Positions 52,417-60,854 of a stretch of 64,000 bases of DNA are shown piece after piece. This DNA comes from Rubrobacter aplysinae (GTDB lineage Bacteria; Actinomycetota; Rubrobacteria; Rubrobacterales; Rubrobacteraceae). The position numbers were made by a program, and so were the translations under genes. The number at the start of each line of letters is the position of its first letter. Position 1 is the stretch's first letter. A model generated the notes under the pieces. The model was not told where the DNA came from and did not search any database. It saw only the letters and a list, made by a program, of their open reading frames with translations. The stretch covers positions 1 to 64,000 of the forward strand of contig NZ_LEKH01000003.1 in the NCBI RefSeq assembly GCF_001029505.1. Direction: 5' to 3'.

Positions 52417-52791
52417 ATGAGCACCCCGATAGTCCGCATAAAGCCCGAGGTAATAACCGAGCACCGGATGCGCATCGAGATGTTCAACCTCGAGGAGGAG
52501 GACATCGAGAACACCATCCGGATGAAGGGCTGGGCCTGGGTCCTGGCCCGCAAGGGCTGGGTCTACTCCGGCGAGCCCGACTTCATCTTCCGTCAGGTCC
52601 GGGAGGTCGTCATAACCATCCCGAACATAAAGTTCGACGAGAGCGCCATCGAGGAGTCCGTGAGGACGGTGGAGGAGAAATCCCGCTCCGAGGAGGAGCT
52701 TGCGGAGGGCCGGGACGTGCTGCGCCAGGCCTTCGAGAAGAGCGGCCAGGCCGCCGGCATCGAGTACCTGGACCGGGGGGACCGGAGCTAG
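52417..52791 (+). CDS. Hypothetical protein, 124 residues
   Basis: I do not recognise this protein. It is soluble and acidic, with a hydrophobic patch GWAWVLARKGWVYSGEPDFIF and an acidic helical C-terminal half (VEEKSRSEEELAEGRDVLRQ). It follows the betaine operon by 30 bp, so it may be cotranscribed, and is convergent with the aldo/keto reductase (7-bp gap). Confidence 0.7.
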   Translation: MSTPIVRIKPEVITEHRMRIEMFNLEEEDIENTIRMKGWAWVLARKGWVYSGEPDFIFRQVREVVITIPNIKFDESAIEESVRTVEEKSRSEEELAEGRDVLRQAFEKSGQAAGIEYLDRGDRS

Positions 52792-52798
52792 GCCAGGT

Positions 52799-53635
52799 TC
52801 AGGCGTCCGGGTGAGAGCCGACCCGCCCCTCCTCTCCCCTGTCGAGGAGGGTAATGGCCTCCATGTCGCCGGGATTCAGCTCGAAGTCGAACAGGTCGAA
52901 GTTCTCCCTGATGCGCGACGGCGTGACGGACTTCGGGAAGACGATGTTGGCGCGCTGTATGTGCCACCTGAGGACCACCTGCGCCGGGGTCTTTCCCGTC
53001 TTGCCGGCGACGGCCGTGACGGCGGGCTCTTCGAGCACCCCGCCCCGCGCAAGCGGCGACCAGGCCTCCACGGCGATCCCCCGCTCCCGGCAGTGGTCTC
53101 TTACCCTATCGTTGGTCAGGTACGGGTGCGACTCGATCTGATTCACCGCCGGTACCGTGTCACTCCCGGCGGCCAGCCGCTCCAGGTGGGACGGCTGGAA
53201 GTTCGACACCCCGATAGAACGCGCCCGGCCGTCGGCCCGGAACTCCTCCAGGGTATTCCAGGTAGAGACGAAGTCCCCACCGTACCGGTTCGGCAGCGGC
53301 CAGTGGATCAGGAAGAGATCCACGTAGTCAAAGCCAAGTTCCGAGAGCGTCTTCTCGAAAGCCTTGCGGGCGTCCTCGGGCTCGTGGAAACCGTTATCCA
53401 GCTTGCTGGTAACGTATACGTCGCCGCGCTCCAACCCGGAGGCCCTTATGGCCTCGCCGACCTCCCGCTCGTTGCCGTACATCTGGGCCGTGTCCACGTG
53501 CCGGTACCCGGCCTCTAGCGCCTCGCCTACGGCCCGCCGCGTTTCCTCGGGCTCTACCTTGTACACCCCGAAACCCAGCTGCGGGATCAAGCCGCCGTCG
53601 TGCAACGTAACCCGGGGGACCCCGCTGACAGTCAT
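52799..53635 (-). CDS. Aldo/keto reductase (2,5-diketo-gluconate reductase type)
   Basis: 278 residues from the ATG at 53635, supported by TAGGAG four bases upstream (the frame opens to 53728). It is a (beta/alpha)8 NADPH enzyme: LIPQLGFGVYKVEPEETRRA, GYRHVDTAQMYGNEREVG (catalytic Asp and Tyr), VYVTSKLDNG (Lys), DLFLIHWPLP (His) and IGVSNFQPSHLERL. The C-terminal SVTPSRIRENFDLFDFEL binds the coenzyme phosphate. It reduces a broad range of carbonyls, and is often stress-linked. Confidence 0.94.
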   Translation of the reverse strand: MTVSGVPRVTLHDGGLIPQLGFGVYKVEPEETRRAVGEALEAGYRHVDTAQMYGNEREVGEAIRASGLERGDVYVTSKLDNGFHEPEDARKAFEKTLSELGFDYVDLFLIHWPLPNRYGGDFVSTWNTLEEFRADGRARSIGVSNFQPSHLERLAAGSDTVPAVNQIESHPYLTNDRVRDHCRERGIAVEAWSPLARGGVLEEPAVTAVAGKTGKTPAQVVLRWHIQRANIVFPKSVTPSRIRENFDLFDFELNPGDMEAITLLDRGEEGRVGSHPDA

Positions 53636-53875
53636 CTGGCTCCTAACTCGCCTGGCCTGCGTCGTTTTTGTCCGTTTCGCCTGGCCTGTTTCGTCTATCC
53701 GCTCCGGCAGACGAGACCAAGATAGCATTCCGCACCCTCTTACGAGACCTGTTTTAGACCCTGGCCCATCACAGCCCGGATCTCATAATGACTTCGTAAT
53801 ATTTGACATCTGGCCGTCCGACATTACGATACCCATACTCCCGTAAAGATCCCGTAAAGACTCGCAGGGGTTCGG

Positions 53876-55450
53876 GTGTCGCCAACAGAAGAGGTGCTCT
53901 GCTTGCGGAGAACAGACCGAGCAAAACGAGTAGACCAAGCAGAACGAGCAAAAGATACCAGGGCGTTTGAGATTGGCCCGGTGTTCTACATCTCGCTGGC
54001 GCTCGCGCTGACCTTCGTCGGGTGGGGCACGCTATCCCGGGACAGCCTCTCCAGGGTGACAACGTGGGTGCTGGAGATCGTGCTGCAGACCTTCGGCTGG
54101 GTTTACCTGATCGTGGTGGTCGGCGTGCTGGTCTTCGTCCTCTTTCTCGGTATTGGCCCCGCGGGCAAGCTGCGGCTGGGCGGACGCGAGGAGAGGCCGG
54201 AGTTCGGGTGGCTCTCCTGGGTGGCGATGCTTCTCAGCGCCGGCGTCGGGCTGAGCTTTCTGTTCTGGGGTACCGCGCAGCCCCTGATACACCTCTCCGA
54301 CCCTCCGTACGCGGCGGTGGGGGCGGGCTCCGGGGAGGCGGCCCGGCTGGGGATGCGCTACTCGTTTTTGTTCTGGGGGCTGCACGCGTGGGCGCTCTAC
54401 GCGGCGGTCGCGATAGCCGTGGGCTACGTGAGCTTCAGGCACGGCAGGCCGGTGCTCATAAGCTCCGCGCTGTATCCCCTGCTCGGAGACCGGGTCGAGG
54501 GGCCTCTGGGCAAGATAATAGACGTGCTGTCGGTGCTGGCTATACTCTTCGGCGTCTCTACCTCGCTCGGGCTCGGCACCCGGGAGCTGAACAGCGTGCT
54601 GGATCTCACGCTGGGCGTCCCCGAGGTGTATTACGTGAAGGTGGCGATCATAGCGAGCCTGATGACGGTGTGCGCGATCTCGGCGGCCACCGGGCTCGGG
54701 CGCGGGATACGCATACTGAGCCTGCTGAACGCCGGGGTATGCGGGCTCTTGCTCGTGTTCGTGCTAATCTTCGGGCCGACGCTCTTCCTGATAACGACGT
54801 TCGGCGAGTCCCTGGGCGGCTATCTCTCCGGCATAATCCCCATGAGTCTCCGCTCCGGGGCGCCGGGGAGCCCGGGCTGGGCCGAAGAGTGGACCTTCTT
54901 CTTCTGGGCGTGGTGGATCTCCTGGTCGCCTTTCGTGGGAACGTTCATCGCCCGGATCTCCCGGGGCAGGACGATCCGGGAGGTCGTGGCCGGCATGGTG
55001 CTCGTCCCGAGCGTGGTGAGCTTCTTCTGGTTCTCGGTCTTCGGGGGTAACTCTCTGTGGCTGGAGCTTTCCGGCCGCCAGGACCTCGCCTCGCTCGCCG
55101 GGTCGAGCAAGGCTCTGGTAACCTTCGAGGTGTTCGACACTCTCCCGCTCTCCGGTATAGTCCCGCTGTTTATCGTGCTCGTGATCGGCCTGCTCTTTAT
55201 AACCTCCGCGGACTCGGCCTCTTTCATGCTCGGTAGCACGACCTGCGGCGGGACCCTCTACCCGCCAAAGCTCGTAAGGCTCATGTGGTCGGCTCTCGGG
55301 GGCTGCTTCGCCGCCGTACTCCTGCTGGATAGCGGCAGCCGGTCACTGCAGGGGGCGGCGGTCATAGGAGCGGTGCCGTTCACCGTGATCCTGGCCGGAC
55401 TCTGCGTAAGCCTGGGCAAGAGCATTCTGCAGGACTACGCAAAGCGATGA
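53876..55450 (+). CDS. BCCT-family betaine/carnitine/choline transporter
   Basis: 524 residues with 12 membrane segments. The signature region AWWISWSPFVGTFIARISRG carries the aromatic residues of BCCT carriers; LSFLFWGTAQPLIHLSDPP and FLFWGLHAWALYAAVAIAVG are also typical. It should take up glycine betaine, choline or carnitine with a sodium or proton gradient. The C-terminus is short, so osmotic activation of the BetP type is less certain. The GTG start at 53876 has no strong ribosome binding site. It sits near the OpuC-type ABC system. Confidence 0.94.
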   Translation: MSPTEEVLCLRRTDRAKRVDQAERAKDTRAFEIGPVFYISLALALTFVGWGTLSRDSLSRVTTWVLEIVLQTFGWVYLIVVVGVLVFVLFLGIGPAGKLRLGGREERPEFGWLSWVAMLLSAGVGLSFLFWGTAQPLIHLSDPPYAAVGAGSGEAARLGMRYSFLFWGLHAWALYAAVAIAVGYVSFRHGRPVLISSALYPLLGDRVEGPLGKIIDVLSVLAILFGVSTSLGLGTRELNSVLDLTLGVPEVYYVKVAIIASLMTVCAISAATGLGRGIRILSLLNAGVCGLLLVFVLIFGPTLFLITTFGESLGGYLSGIIPMSLRSGAPGSPGWAEEWTFFFWAWWISWSPFVGTFIARISRGRTIREVVAGMVLVPSVVSFFWFSVFGGNSLWLELSGRQDLASLAGSSKALVTFEVFDTLPLSGIVPLFIVLVIGLLFITSADSASFMLGSTTCGGTLYPPKLVRLMWSALGGCFAAVLLLDSGSRSLQGAAVIGAVPFTVILAGLCVSLGKSILQDYAKR

Positions 55451-55625
55451 TCCAAAGCGACAAGAGCCACCAGGAGGGCGCACCCAGAAGCGATACGGAA
55501 GCGGTACGAGCCGCTGCATCCAGCAGTATCCTCTGTATCGAACACGTAAGTCATGTTGTTCGTGATTTAATGGCGTACAATTAAAATAATTGCCCGACGG
55601 CGGGCACGAGAGCAGGAGGTAATCC

Positions 55626-56060
55626 ATGGCTACGGTAGAGCGTAACGCGAGGATCGTCTGGGAGGGCGACCTGCAGCAGGGCAGCGGCAACGTGAGCGGC
55701 GGTAGCGGGGCCATAGACGAGATGCCCGTAACCTTCGCCTCGCGGGTCCAGAACCCGGACGGCAAGACGAGCCCGGAGGAGATGATCGCCTCGGCCCACG
55801 CGACCTGTTACGCGATGGCGTTCTCCAACGTGCTCAACGAGAAGGGCAGCGCCCCGGACCGGCTCACGGTGGACGCCACCTGCTACTTCGACGACGCGCA
55901 ACTCAAGATCACGGCCGTAGACCTAGACGTGCAGGGTCAGGTCTCCGGGATGGACCAGTCGAGCTTCGAGAGCGCGGCGGGCGAGGCCGAGCAGCTCTGT
56001 CCGGTCTCGAATGCCCTCAGGGGCAACGTCGAGATCCGGGTAAACGCCACGCTGGCCTAG
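55626..56060 (+). CDS. OsmC-family peroxiredoxin-like protein
   Basis: 144 residues. It begins VERNARIVWEGDLQQGSGNV; the two catalytic cysteines are in SAHATCYAMAFSNVL and LCPVSNALRGNVEI, as in OsmC hydroperoxidases. NPDGKTSPEEMIAS is also typical. It reduces organic hydroperoxides and is induced by osmotic and oxidative stress in many bacteria. AGGAGG lies six bases before the ATG. It follows the BCCT gene by 175 bp and is followed by a strong terminator. Confidence 0.94.
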   Translation: MATVERNARIVWEGDLQQGSGNVSGGSGAIDEMPVTFASRVQNPDGKTSPEEMIASAHATCYAMAFSNVLNEKGSAPDRLTVDATCYFDDAQLKITAVDLDVQGQVSGMDQSSFESAAGEAEQLCPVSNALRGNVEIRVNATLA

Positions 56061-56082
56061 CCGCGGGGACGGATACCGTACG

Positions 56083-56112
56083 AAGGGCCGGGGGCTTTAC
56101 CCCGGCCCTTTT
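56083..56112 (+). terminator. Terminator after the OsmC gene
   Basis: AAGGGCCGGGG (56083-56093) pairs perfectly with CCCCGGCCCTT (56100-56110) around a 6-base loop, followed by TT. It lies 23 bases past the stop, in the gap to the convergent metallophosphoesterase. Confidence 0.8.
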
Positions 56113-56127
56113 CGAGACCCCGGACCA

Positions 56128-56943
56128 TCAGAACGGCAGGGTGTCGTAGCGGACGTAGCGGTCGAAGTCCGGGTAGAAGCGGCTGGTCTTTACGGCCTCC
56201 CGGGCGAAGCTCGCCAGGGGCTCCTCACCCGCCGCGCCTTTTCCGGGTTCTCTAAGGGTAATGTCCACGCCCTCGGAGCCGAACTCTATTACGTTATACG
56301 AGGGCGGCATCGAGCCGCGCACGCGCATGCTGGAGGCCGTGCCGGAGTGGACTATGCGCACGCCGGAGATGCTCCACACGTAGGGGACATGCCGGTGGCC
56401 GGAGAGGACCATGTCCACCCCGACCTCGCGCAGTATCGCCATCACGTCCCCGGCGTCGCGGAGGTTGTTCTCGTCGCGGCCGGTCCCGGGCACGGCGAGG
56501 ATGTGATGGTGGACGATGAGTATCTTCGGCCCCCGATCCCAGCCCCGGAACTCGGAGTCCAGCCACGCGTAGTGCTCGCGGCCGACCTCCCCCTCGTCGA
56601 GATCGGGCTTGGTGGAATCGAGCGCGACCACCTTCGCCTCGCCTTCGGGGACCGGGATCACACGCGCCCCCTCGCGCAGCCCGAACAGGTCCTCGAAGCT
56701 CCGGTAGCCGACGTTCTTTGCGTCGTGGTTGCCCATTACGTACACGACGTGCGGGCAGGTTAGCCGGTCGAGATACTCCTTGGCCTCCTCGAACTCCCAG
56801 CTATAGCCCTCCATCGTAAGGTCCCCGGCTATGGCGACGAGATCCGGCTCAATAGCGTTCGCCTCGTCCACCGCCGCCGTCAGTAAATCAGGCCGGAAAA
56901 GCCCGGACCCAACGTGTATGTCGGACATCTGGACTATACGCAT
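56128..56943 (-). CDS. Metallophosphoesterase
   Basis: 271 residues of the calcineurin-like family: RIVQMSDIHVGS (metal-binding Asp and His), LVAIAGDLTMEG, VYVMGNHDAKNVG (Asn-His), ILIVHHHILAVPG and VLSGHRHVPYVWS. These cover the five blocks of the dinuclear metal centre. Substrates in this family range from cyclic nucleotides to phospholipids and nucleic acids, and cannot be told here. It is monocistronic and overlaps the integrase remnant by 10 bp at its start. Confidence 0.93.
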   Translation of the reverse strand: MRIVQMSDIHVGSGLFRPDLLTAAVDEANAIEPDLVAIAGDLTMEGYSWEFEEAKEYLDRLTCPHVVYVMGNHDAKNVGYRSFEDLFGLREGARVIPVPEGEAKVVALDSTKPDLDEGEVGREHYAWLDSEFRGWDRGPKILIVHHHILAVPGTGRDENNLRDAGDVMAILREVGVDMVLSGHRHVPYVWSISGVRIVHSGTASSMRVRGSMPPSYNVIEFGSEGVDITLREPGKGAAGEEPLASFAREAVKTSRFYPDFDRYVRYDTLPF

Positions 56944-57164
56944 ATAAGGCTCCTTCGTGCACTCAGAATGCTAGTCTCTGTAAAATGTTCGCAACGCTCA
57001 AGCGACTGTCCCGGCACCAACGACTCGGTTCGCCCGTAGACTGTCTTACGCTTGAGTCTCTTTAAGGTATAGGCGGTGTACCTCGCCATCCAGCACCCGT
57101 CCTTGCGCTTGATCGGCTTTGAGCCTTCTCCGGCAGCCCTCTTATTCCTCTTCTGACCTGCCAT
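56934..57164 (-). pseudogene. Integrase N-terminal fragment
   Basis: The open frame from 57164 starts with a basic stretch and then reads AAGEGSKPIKRKDGCWMARY and TLKRLKRKTVYGRTE, which matches the N-terminal AP2-like domain of tyrosine integrases (compare GTISKRKDGRWYGRYTVQTP at 23500). After about residue 45 the homology stops; the rest is unrelated. It is a decayed piece of a third integrase, far from the present element, and it has probably not been a gene for some time. Confidence 0.7.
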
Positions 57165-57256
57165 GGAAGCAGTCTACCCGAGCGCATATCCAGACTAAAG
57201 AAACTACCATCGCTCCTTAGATGCCCTTTCCTCTGCCCTCTCTCCCACGCGACCCT

Positions 57257-58648
57257 CTACATAGAACTCAGGAACTCCTGCGCCCTCTCTAGCTGCCGCT
57301 CAACGGAGTCCGGCGAGGTGGAAGCGAGAGATTTCTTGTTCCCGACGCTGCCGTGTGGGGTAAGCACCTCGCGTGGCAGGCTCGCGAGCTCGGGGTGGGC
57401 GGCTGTAAGCTCCTCACCCGTAGCCTCCTCCAGCGTAACGCCGCGCGACTCGCAGCGGCGCACCAGCTCACCGACCGCCCGGTGGGCCTCCCGGAACGGC
57501 ACGCCGCGGGCGGCGAGGTAGTCGGCGAGCTCCGTAGCCAGCGAGAAGCCTCCGGCAGCCGCCCGCATGCGCTCCGGGTGGAATGTTGCCGTGCGCAGGG
57601 TCTCGGGCAACACGGCGAGCATTGCGGCGACGGCGTCCACGGCGTCGAAGATGGGCTCTTTATCTTCTTGCAGGTCCTTGGAGTAGCCGAGCGGCAAACC
57701 TTTCAAGGTGACGAGCAGGGAGTTCAGGTCTCCGATAAGCCGTCCCGACTTGCCCCGCATTAGCTCGTGGGCGTCGGGGTTCTTCTTCTGCGGCATTATC
57801 GAGGAACCGGAGGAGTAGGCGTCATCGAGGGTGACGAAGCCGAACTCGGCGCTGCTCCACAGCACCCATTCCTCCCCGAGCCGCGAGAGGTGTACCCCGA
57901 GCGTGGCGCAGGCGTACAGCAGGTCCAGGGCAAAGTCCCGGTCGGAGACGGCGTCGAGCGAGTTTACCGGCGGCCGCATCCCGAGCTCTCCTGCCACGGA
58001 AGCCGGGTCCGTGGGATGCGGGGTCCCGCCGAGCGCGGCGGCCCCGAGCGGCGAGGCGTCCGCCGCCTCCCGCGCCGCCTCGAACCGCCGCAGGTCACGT
58101 TTTAGGGCTTCGAAATGTGCGAGCAGGTGGTGCGAGAGCAACAACGGCTGGGCGCGCTGGAGGTGGGTATAGCCGGGGATGATCGTACCCCGCTCACGCC
58201 CGGCGACCTCCACGAGTGCCCGCATGGATTCGAGCAGCCCGGCTCTTATCTCATCCGCCGCCTCGCGGCAGAACAGGTGCAGGTCTAGCGCGACCTGGTC
58301 GTTGCGGCTGCGCCCGGTGTGCAGCTTGAGCGCGACGTCCCCCACCACCTCGCGCAGCCGACGCTCGACGGCGGTGTGTACGTCCTCGTCTTCGAGGGTC
58401 CACCGGAACTCGCCGCGGCGCACCTCGGCGAGCACCTCCTCTAGCCCTCGCACCAGCTCCGCGGCCTCCTCCTCGGAGATGACCCCCTGCCGACCGAGCA
58501 TGCGGGCGTGAGCCATGGAGCCCTGTATGTCGTACGGGGCAAGCCGCACGTCGAAGGGTATGGAGGCGTTTATGCGCTGAAAAGCCTCTGCCGGGGTGGC
58601 GCCGAAGCGCCCACCCCACAATGGACCGCTGCTGCGTGAGTCTGTCAT
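57257..58648 (-). CDS. argH: Argininosuccinate lyase ArgH
   Basis: 463 residues from the ATG at 58648 (GCGAGG just upstream; the longer frame adds non-family residues). It splits argininosuccinate into arginine and fumarate. Motifs: LWGGRFGATPAEAFQRINAS at the start, EDVHTAVERRLREVVGD, KLHTGRSRNDQVALDLHLF, YTHLQRAQPLLLSHHLLA, and the signature SSIMPQKKNPDAHELMRGK with its catalytic serine. No other arg genes are adjacent. Confidence 0.96.
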   Translation of the reverse strand: MTDSRSSGPLWGGRFGATPAEAFQRINASIPFDVRLAPYDIQGSMAHARMLGRQGVISEEEAAELVRGLEEVLAEVRRGEFRWTLEDEDVHTAVERRLREVVGDVALKLHTGRSRNDQVALDLHLFCREAADEIRAGLLESMRALVEVAGRERGTIIPGYTHLQRAQPLLLSHHLLAHFEALKRDLRRFEAAREAADASPLGAAALGGTPHPTDPASVAGELGMRPPVNSLDAVSDRDFALDLLYACATLGVHLSRLGEEWVLWSSAEFGFVTLDDAYSSGSSIMPQKKNPDAHELMRGKSGRLIGDLNSLLVTLKGLPLGYSKDLQEDKEPIFDAVDAVAAMLAVLPETLRTATFHPERMRAAAGGFSLATELADYLAARGVPFREAHRAVGELVRRCESRGVTLEEATGEELTAAHPELASLPREVLTPHGSVGNKKSLASTSPDSVERQLERAQEFLSSM

Positions 58649-58761
58649 GGCCTCGCAGTTTAGACCAGCGGGCGGGTCGTCGCGTAACTCGTCGGAGATG
58701 GCAGGAAGCGTGCAATAATAGAAACGCAAGTAACTATATTCCACGCTATCGAGGAGTGGCG

Positions 58762-59238
58762 ATGAGCGAGGTAGCGCACACGTCTGGGCAGCTGCCCGCA
58801 GTAGAGGGTGTCCACCGGTCGGTGGAGATCGCCCGTAAAGAGGCAGGGGGATACAGCAGCGTCCGGGTAGACACTGAACATCTGCTACTGGGGCTTCTCC
58901 AGCACAAGAAGAGACGGAAGAACGTGGTGGCGTGGTGTCTGGGAGAGTTCGGCGTCACCCTGCGCAAGGTTCGGGATCAGGTGGAGGAAACGTGGATACC
59001 GGACCCGCGAGCGGAAGAGGAGATAGAGTTTTCGTTTACGCCGCATTTGAGAAGAGTAGTGGAGCAGGCAAGGCAAGAGGGAAGCAAGCTCGGGCATAGC
59101 GTCATAGATCCGTCGCACCTGCTTTTGGGCCTGTTAGAAGAGCGGGAGGGTGGCGCGTCGCGGATCTTTTATAACCTAGACGTAGATCGGGTACAGGTTC
59201 GCCAATCGGTCTTGCGCCTCTATGGCACAGGAGACTAG
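58762..59238 (+). CDS. Stand-alone Clp N-domain protein (ClpC/ClpA N-terminal-like)
   Basis: 158 residues from the ATG at 58762 (GAGGAG five bases upstream). Two Clp-N repeats are visible: SVEIARKEAGGYSSVRVDTE with HLLLGLLQHKKR, and HLRRVVEQARQEGSKLGHSV with DPSHLLLGLLEEREG. There is no ATPase part, so it is not a ClpC chaperone. It may be an adaptor or a competitor for ClpC substrates, as ClpS is; the clpS gene at 6918 supports a role in Clp proteolysis here. It is divergent from argH. Confidence 0.85.
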   Translation: MSEVAHTSGQLPAVEGVHRSVEIARKEAGGYSSVRVDTEHLLLGLLQHKKRRKNVVAWCLGEFGVTLRKVRDQVEETWIPDPRAEEEIEFSFTPHLRRVVEQARQEGSKLGHSVIDPSHLLLGLLEEREGGASRIFYNLDVDRVQVRQSVLRLYGTGD

Positions 59239-59248
59239 ACAAGGATCT

Positions 59249-59281
59249 CGGCTAACCGATAGACGTATAGTCGGTTAGCCG
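59249..59281. terminator. Hairpin between convergent genes
   Basis: CGGCTAACCGA (59249-59259) pairs perfectly with TCGGTTAGCCG (59271-59281) around an 11-base loop. It lies between the Clp-N gene and the NifU/SufU-like gene, and could act as a terminator for both. Confidence 0.65.
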
Positions 59282-59306
59282 CGGTTCCGATAATAGTGCT
59301 GGTTGT

Positions 59307-59741
59307 CTACGAACAGGCGGCGCCGCTCATCCTCGACGCTTCGGCGTTCGTCTCGCGGCGGTAGCGCTTTACGGCGTTCTTGAGGGTGCTGAGACCGAGG
59401 GTGGCGTTGCGGGTGCGGGAGCCGACGACCTCGCGTCCGATCCCATCCACGAACTCCTCGTAGTCGAGGTCCAGTATCTCCTGCATGCCGAGCCCCTCTT
59501 CGTGGACGCGCTGCATCAGGATGGAGGCGGAGCCCATGCTGATGGTGTCGCCCTCGCCGGTGAAGGAGAGGGCCTCTACACCCTCCCCCTCGCCCTTGAG
59601 GTAGACGGTCACCGATCCGCCGCACTCGGGGCTGCCGCCGGGCTGGGCGACGTCCGCATCCTCCAGCTCGCCCCGGTAGGCGTCGCTCCCCGCGTGTTCC
59701 ACCAGCTTCGCTACACGCTCTTTGCGGTCCGAGGTAGACAA
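59307..59741 (-). CDS. NifU/SufU-like protein with two of three cluster cysteines missing
   Basis: 144 residues from the TTG at 59741, five bases after the sulfurtransferase stop. The fold matches the IscU/SufU scaffold: LVEHAGSDAYRGELEDADVA, then PECGGSVTVYLKGEG with the first cysteine, ALSFTGEGDTISMGSASILM, and RTRNATLGLSTLKNAVKRYR. In working scaffolds the second cysteine is in G-x-G-C-A-I-S and the third in K-C-A-x-L; here these positions are Asp (GDTIS) and Asn (RNATL). One more cysteine is near the end (GAACS). Either it does not build clusters, or it takes sulfur by another route. It forms an operon with the sulfurtransferase. Confidence 0.82.
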   Translation of the reverse strand: MSTSDRKERVAKLVEHAGSDAYRGELEDADVAQPGGSPECGGSVTVYLKGEGEGVEALSFTGEGDTISMGSASILMQRVHEEGLGMQEILDLDYEEFVDGIGREVVGSRTRNATLGLSTLKNAVKRYRRETNAEASRMSGAACS

Positions 59742-59746
59742 CCCCG

Positions 59747-60640
59747 CTACCTCTCGATGGGGGCGCGGACGGCGTTGCCCCACTCGGTCCAGGAGCCGTC
59801 GTAGTTGCGCACGTTGTCGTAGCCGAGCAGGTACTTGAGCACGAACCAGGTGTGAGACGAACGCTCCCCGATGCGGCAGTAGGCTATGACCTCGTCGGAA
59901 CTCTCGGAGACTCCGGCCTCGTTGGCGTAGATCTCCCGCAACTCGTCGGCGCTCTTGAACGTGCCATCGTCGCGGACGGCCCGCGCCCACGGCACGTTCG
60001 CGGCACCGGGGATGTGGCCGCCGCGCAGCGCGCCCTCCTGCGGGTAGTCCGGCATGTGCAGGAGCTCTCCGCTGAACTCGCCGGGCGAGCGCACGTCCAC
60101 CATCCGGGCGCCGTCGCGGCCCTTGTCCTTCAGGTGCTGCTCGACGTCGGACTTGAAGGCCCGTATACGCTCGTCGTCGCGCTCGGGGACCGGGTAGCTC
60201 GCGCTCGGCAGATCGGGCTCGGCCTGGGTGAACTCGCGGCCCTCGGCCTCCCACTTCACGCGGCCGCCGTCCATCACCACGACGTTGTCGTGGCCGAAGA
60301 GCCGGAAGACCCACAGCGCGTAGGTGGCCCACCAGTTGTTCTTGTCGCCGTAGAACACGACCGTGGTGTCGGGGCCGATACCCTTGCGCTGCATGAGCTC
60401 GGCGAAGTCCTCGGGCTCCAGATAGTCGCGGGTTATGGGGTCGTTGAGATCCTCGACCCAGTCTATCTTCACGGAGTTCGGTATGTGCCCCACCTCGTAG
60501 AGGAGCACATCCTCGTCAGACTCCACGATGCGGATGTTCTCCAAGTCATTCAGGTTCTCGGCCACCCAGTCCGTGGTAACCAGGGCATCCGGATGGGCGT
60601 AACCCTTCTCTTTTATGGCCTGCTCCGCTCCCTGCGTCAT
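59747..60640 (-). CDS. Two-domain sulfurtransferase (thiosulfate or 3-mercaptopyruvate type)
   Basis: 297 residues from the ATG at 60640, with AGGAGGA four bases upstream. The two rhodanese domains are visible: an inactive N-terminal copy ([37 protein letters not shown]) and a catalytic C-terminal copy with [33 protein letters not shown] and the active-site loop [20 protein letters not shown]. The loop C-R-I-G-E-R is that of thiosulfate sulfurtransferases. It probably supplies sulfur to the neighbouring NifU/SufU-like protein. Confidence 0.94.
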   Translation of the reverse strand: MTQGAEQAIKEKGYAHPDALVTTDWVAENLNDLENIRIVESDEDVLLYEVGHIPNSVKIDWVEDLNDPITRDYLEPEDFAELMQRKGIGPDTTVVFYGDKNNWWATYALWVFRLFGHDNVVVMDGGRVKWEAEGREFTQAEPDLPSASYPVPERDDERIRAFKSDVEQHLKDKGRDGARMVDVRSPGEFSGELLHMPDYPQEGALRGGHIPGAANVPWARAVRDDGTFKSADELREIYANEAGVSESSDEVIAYCRIGERSSHTWFVLKYLLGYDNVRNYDGSWTEWGNAVRAPIER

Positions 60641-60854
60641 AAGATCCTCCTGTTCGTCCGGCCACCCTGCAGCGGACCGGATCACGGCCTCTAAAGCCTC
60701 TAAGACTCTAAAAACCTCTAAACCAGTAGAAGCCAGTATTCTAACCCATATCCGACAAGGTTTGTCGTGTTTTTCGCGGCCCGGGCGTGGCAGGGTCACG
60801 GTGCGGGTGCGAGACGGGTTTCAGAGGCTTTGCACGCGGGAGTATACTCTCGCC

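Noticed and set aside
59742-60332. Upstream extension of the NifU/SufU-like frame
   Set aside because: It overlaps the sulfurtransferase in another frame and the residues are low-complexity; the TTG at 59741 is a better start.
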